Assembly (NCBI RefSeq): GCF_019669985.1
Contig: NZ_AP019782.1
Coordinates: forward strand, 364,501-428,500
From: Methylogaea oryzae
GTDB lineage: Bacteria > Pseudomonadota > Gammaproteobacteria > Methylococcales > Methylococcaceae
Direction: 5' to 3'
DNA: 64,000 nt
The position numbers and the translations under genes are program-made. This document shows positions 63,565 to 64,000 of this stretch, piece after piece. Position 1 is the first letter of the stretch, and every line of letters begins with the position of its first letter. The notes below the pieces were generated by a model. The model was not told where the DNA came from. It was given only the letters and a program-made list of their open reading frames with translations, and ran no database searches.

Positions 63565-63598
63565 AAAACCCGACGCCGGTTACGGTGTCGGGTTTTTT
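63565..63598 (+). terminator. Original tRNA-Pro terminator, displaced by the island
   Basis: AAACCCGACGCCG pairs with GGTGTCGGGTTT and is followed by a run of seven T. It begins 9 bp after attR and was presumably the terminator of tRNA-Pro before island insertion. Confidence 0.8.
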
Positions 63599-63634
63599 TA
63601 TGTTCGGCGTATACCCATCGTTTGCGTTTTGATG

Positions 63635-63664
63635 CGGCTGCGGGCTGCGGGCTGCGGGCTGCGG
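63635..63664. repeat. 7-bp tandem repeat (GGGCTGC)
   Basis: About three to four copies of GGGCTGC in a row in the non-coding gap between the terminator and phoU. It looks like a slippage-prone short repeat; no function is evident. Confidence 0.7.
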
Positions 63665-63734
63665 GGAAGGGGCCGGCTATTGGCGCGGCCGGCGCAGCGC
63701 CCGCCGCGAAAGCGGGCGAGCGCAGGGAAGCGGG

Positions 63735-64000
63735 CTATTCGCCCTTGAGGTCTTTCTGGACCTGGTCCAGGCTGATGTGGCGGATGTCCTTGCCCATGGC
63801 GTAATAGATGACGTATTCGCAGATATTGCAGGCGCGGTCGCCGATGCGCTCCAGGGAGCGGGCCGACCACATGATGTCCAGGCAAACGGGGATGGAGCGC
63901 GGATCCTCCATCATGTAGGTGATTTGCTGGCGCAGGATGCTTTCGTATTCCGCGTTTGCCACCTTGTCGTCCTGCACCACGCGAAACGCTTGTTCGACGT
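63735..64000 (-). CDS. phoU: Phosphate-signalling protein PhoU, C-terminal part
   Basis: The last ~87 residues of PhoU, open to the right edge of the window (its 5' end is beyond 64000). PRSIPVCLDIMWSARSLERI and GDRACNICEYVIYY contain the second conserved PhoU helical motif with its metal-binding E(R)IGDR pattern. PhoU links the Pst transporter to PhoR/PhoB phosphate control. Confidence 0.88.
   Translation of the reverse strand, partial: VEQAFRVVQDDKVANAEYESILRQQITYMMEDPRSIPVCLDIMWSARSLERIGDRACNICEYVIYYAMGKDIRHISLDQVQKDLKGE

Overview
The window is a 64-kb piece of a gammaproteobacterial chromosome. The order hemA-prfA-prmC, then TPR lipoprotein-lolB-ispE-tRNA-Gln-prs-rplY-pth, then tRNA-Tyr/Gly/Thr-tuf-tRNA-Trp-secE-nusG-rplKAJL-rpoBC, then the str, S10, spc and alpha operons is classical for this class. 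A block for tetrahydromethanopterin/methanofuran-type cofactors (HisA-like protein, ATP-grasp ligase, MfnF-like protein, pabB, MfnE-like kinase) together with a probable pyrophosphate-type PEP carboxykinase points to a C1-oxidising lineage, most likely a Methylococcaceae methanotroph. That assignment is inference from gene content; no 16S rRNA or methane monooxygenase gene is present.

Layout. 1-2 kb: the end of dcd, a DctA-type dicarboxylate carrier and a small DUF5675-like protein, closed by a REP-like palindrome. 2-5.3 kb, minus strand: hemA-prfA-prmC. 5.4-11 kb, plus strand: TPR lipoprotein, lolB, ispE, tRNA-Gln, prs, rplY and pth. 11-42.5 kb, all plus strand: four tRNAs, two almost identical tuf genes, secE, nusG, 31 ribosomal protein genes (rplK to rplQ), rpoB, rpoC, fusA, secY and rpoA, ended by a strong bidirectional terminator. 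42.6-47.3 kb: the C1-cofactor cluster, with the HisA-like gene divergent from the others. 47.4-55.1 kb, minus strand: a CPBP membrane protease, a small secreted Ala/Pro/Lys-rich protein with an acidic tail, the PEP carboxykinase candidate, proB, obgE, rpmA and rplU. 55.2-56.4 kb: ispB and tRNA-Pro(CGG).

56.3-63.6 kb is a genomic island inserted in the 3' half of tRNA-Pro(CGG). It is bounded by a perfect 45-bp direct repeat of the tRNA end. It carries a tyrosine integrase broken by two internal deletions, a truncated phage replication-O-like gene, two divergent XRE regulators around a palindrome, and a DNA modification/restriction cargo: Vsr endonuclease, a 1041-aa Eco57I-like methylase/restriction enzyme and a cytosine-C5 methyltransferase. 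The cargo genes look more AT-rich than the surrounding chromosome. After the island the chromosome resumes with a terminator and the 3' part of phoU.

The core genes are ordinary. The items most worth follow-up are the island with its dead integrase and unusual cargo arrangement, the concerted evolution of the two tuf genes, the C1-cofactor cluster whose two divergent start codons lie only 9 bp apart, the probable PPi-type PEPCK with a small secreted acidic-tailed protein beside it, and the str-operon promoter built into the hairpin that follows rpoC. I did not find a clearly unprecedented system.
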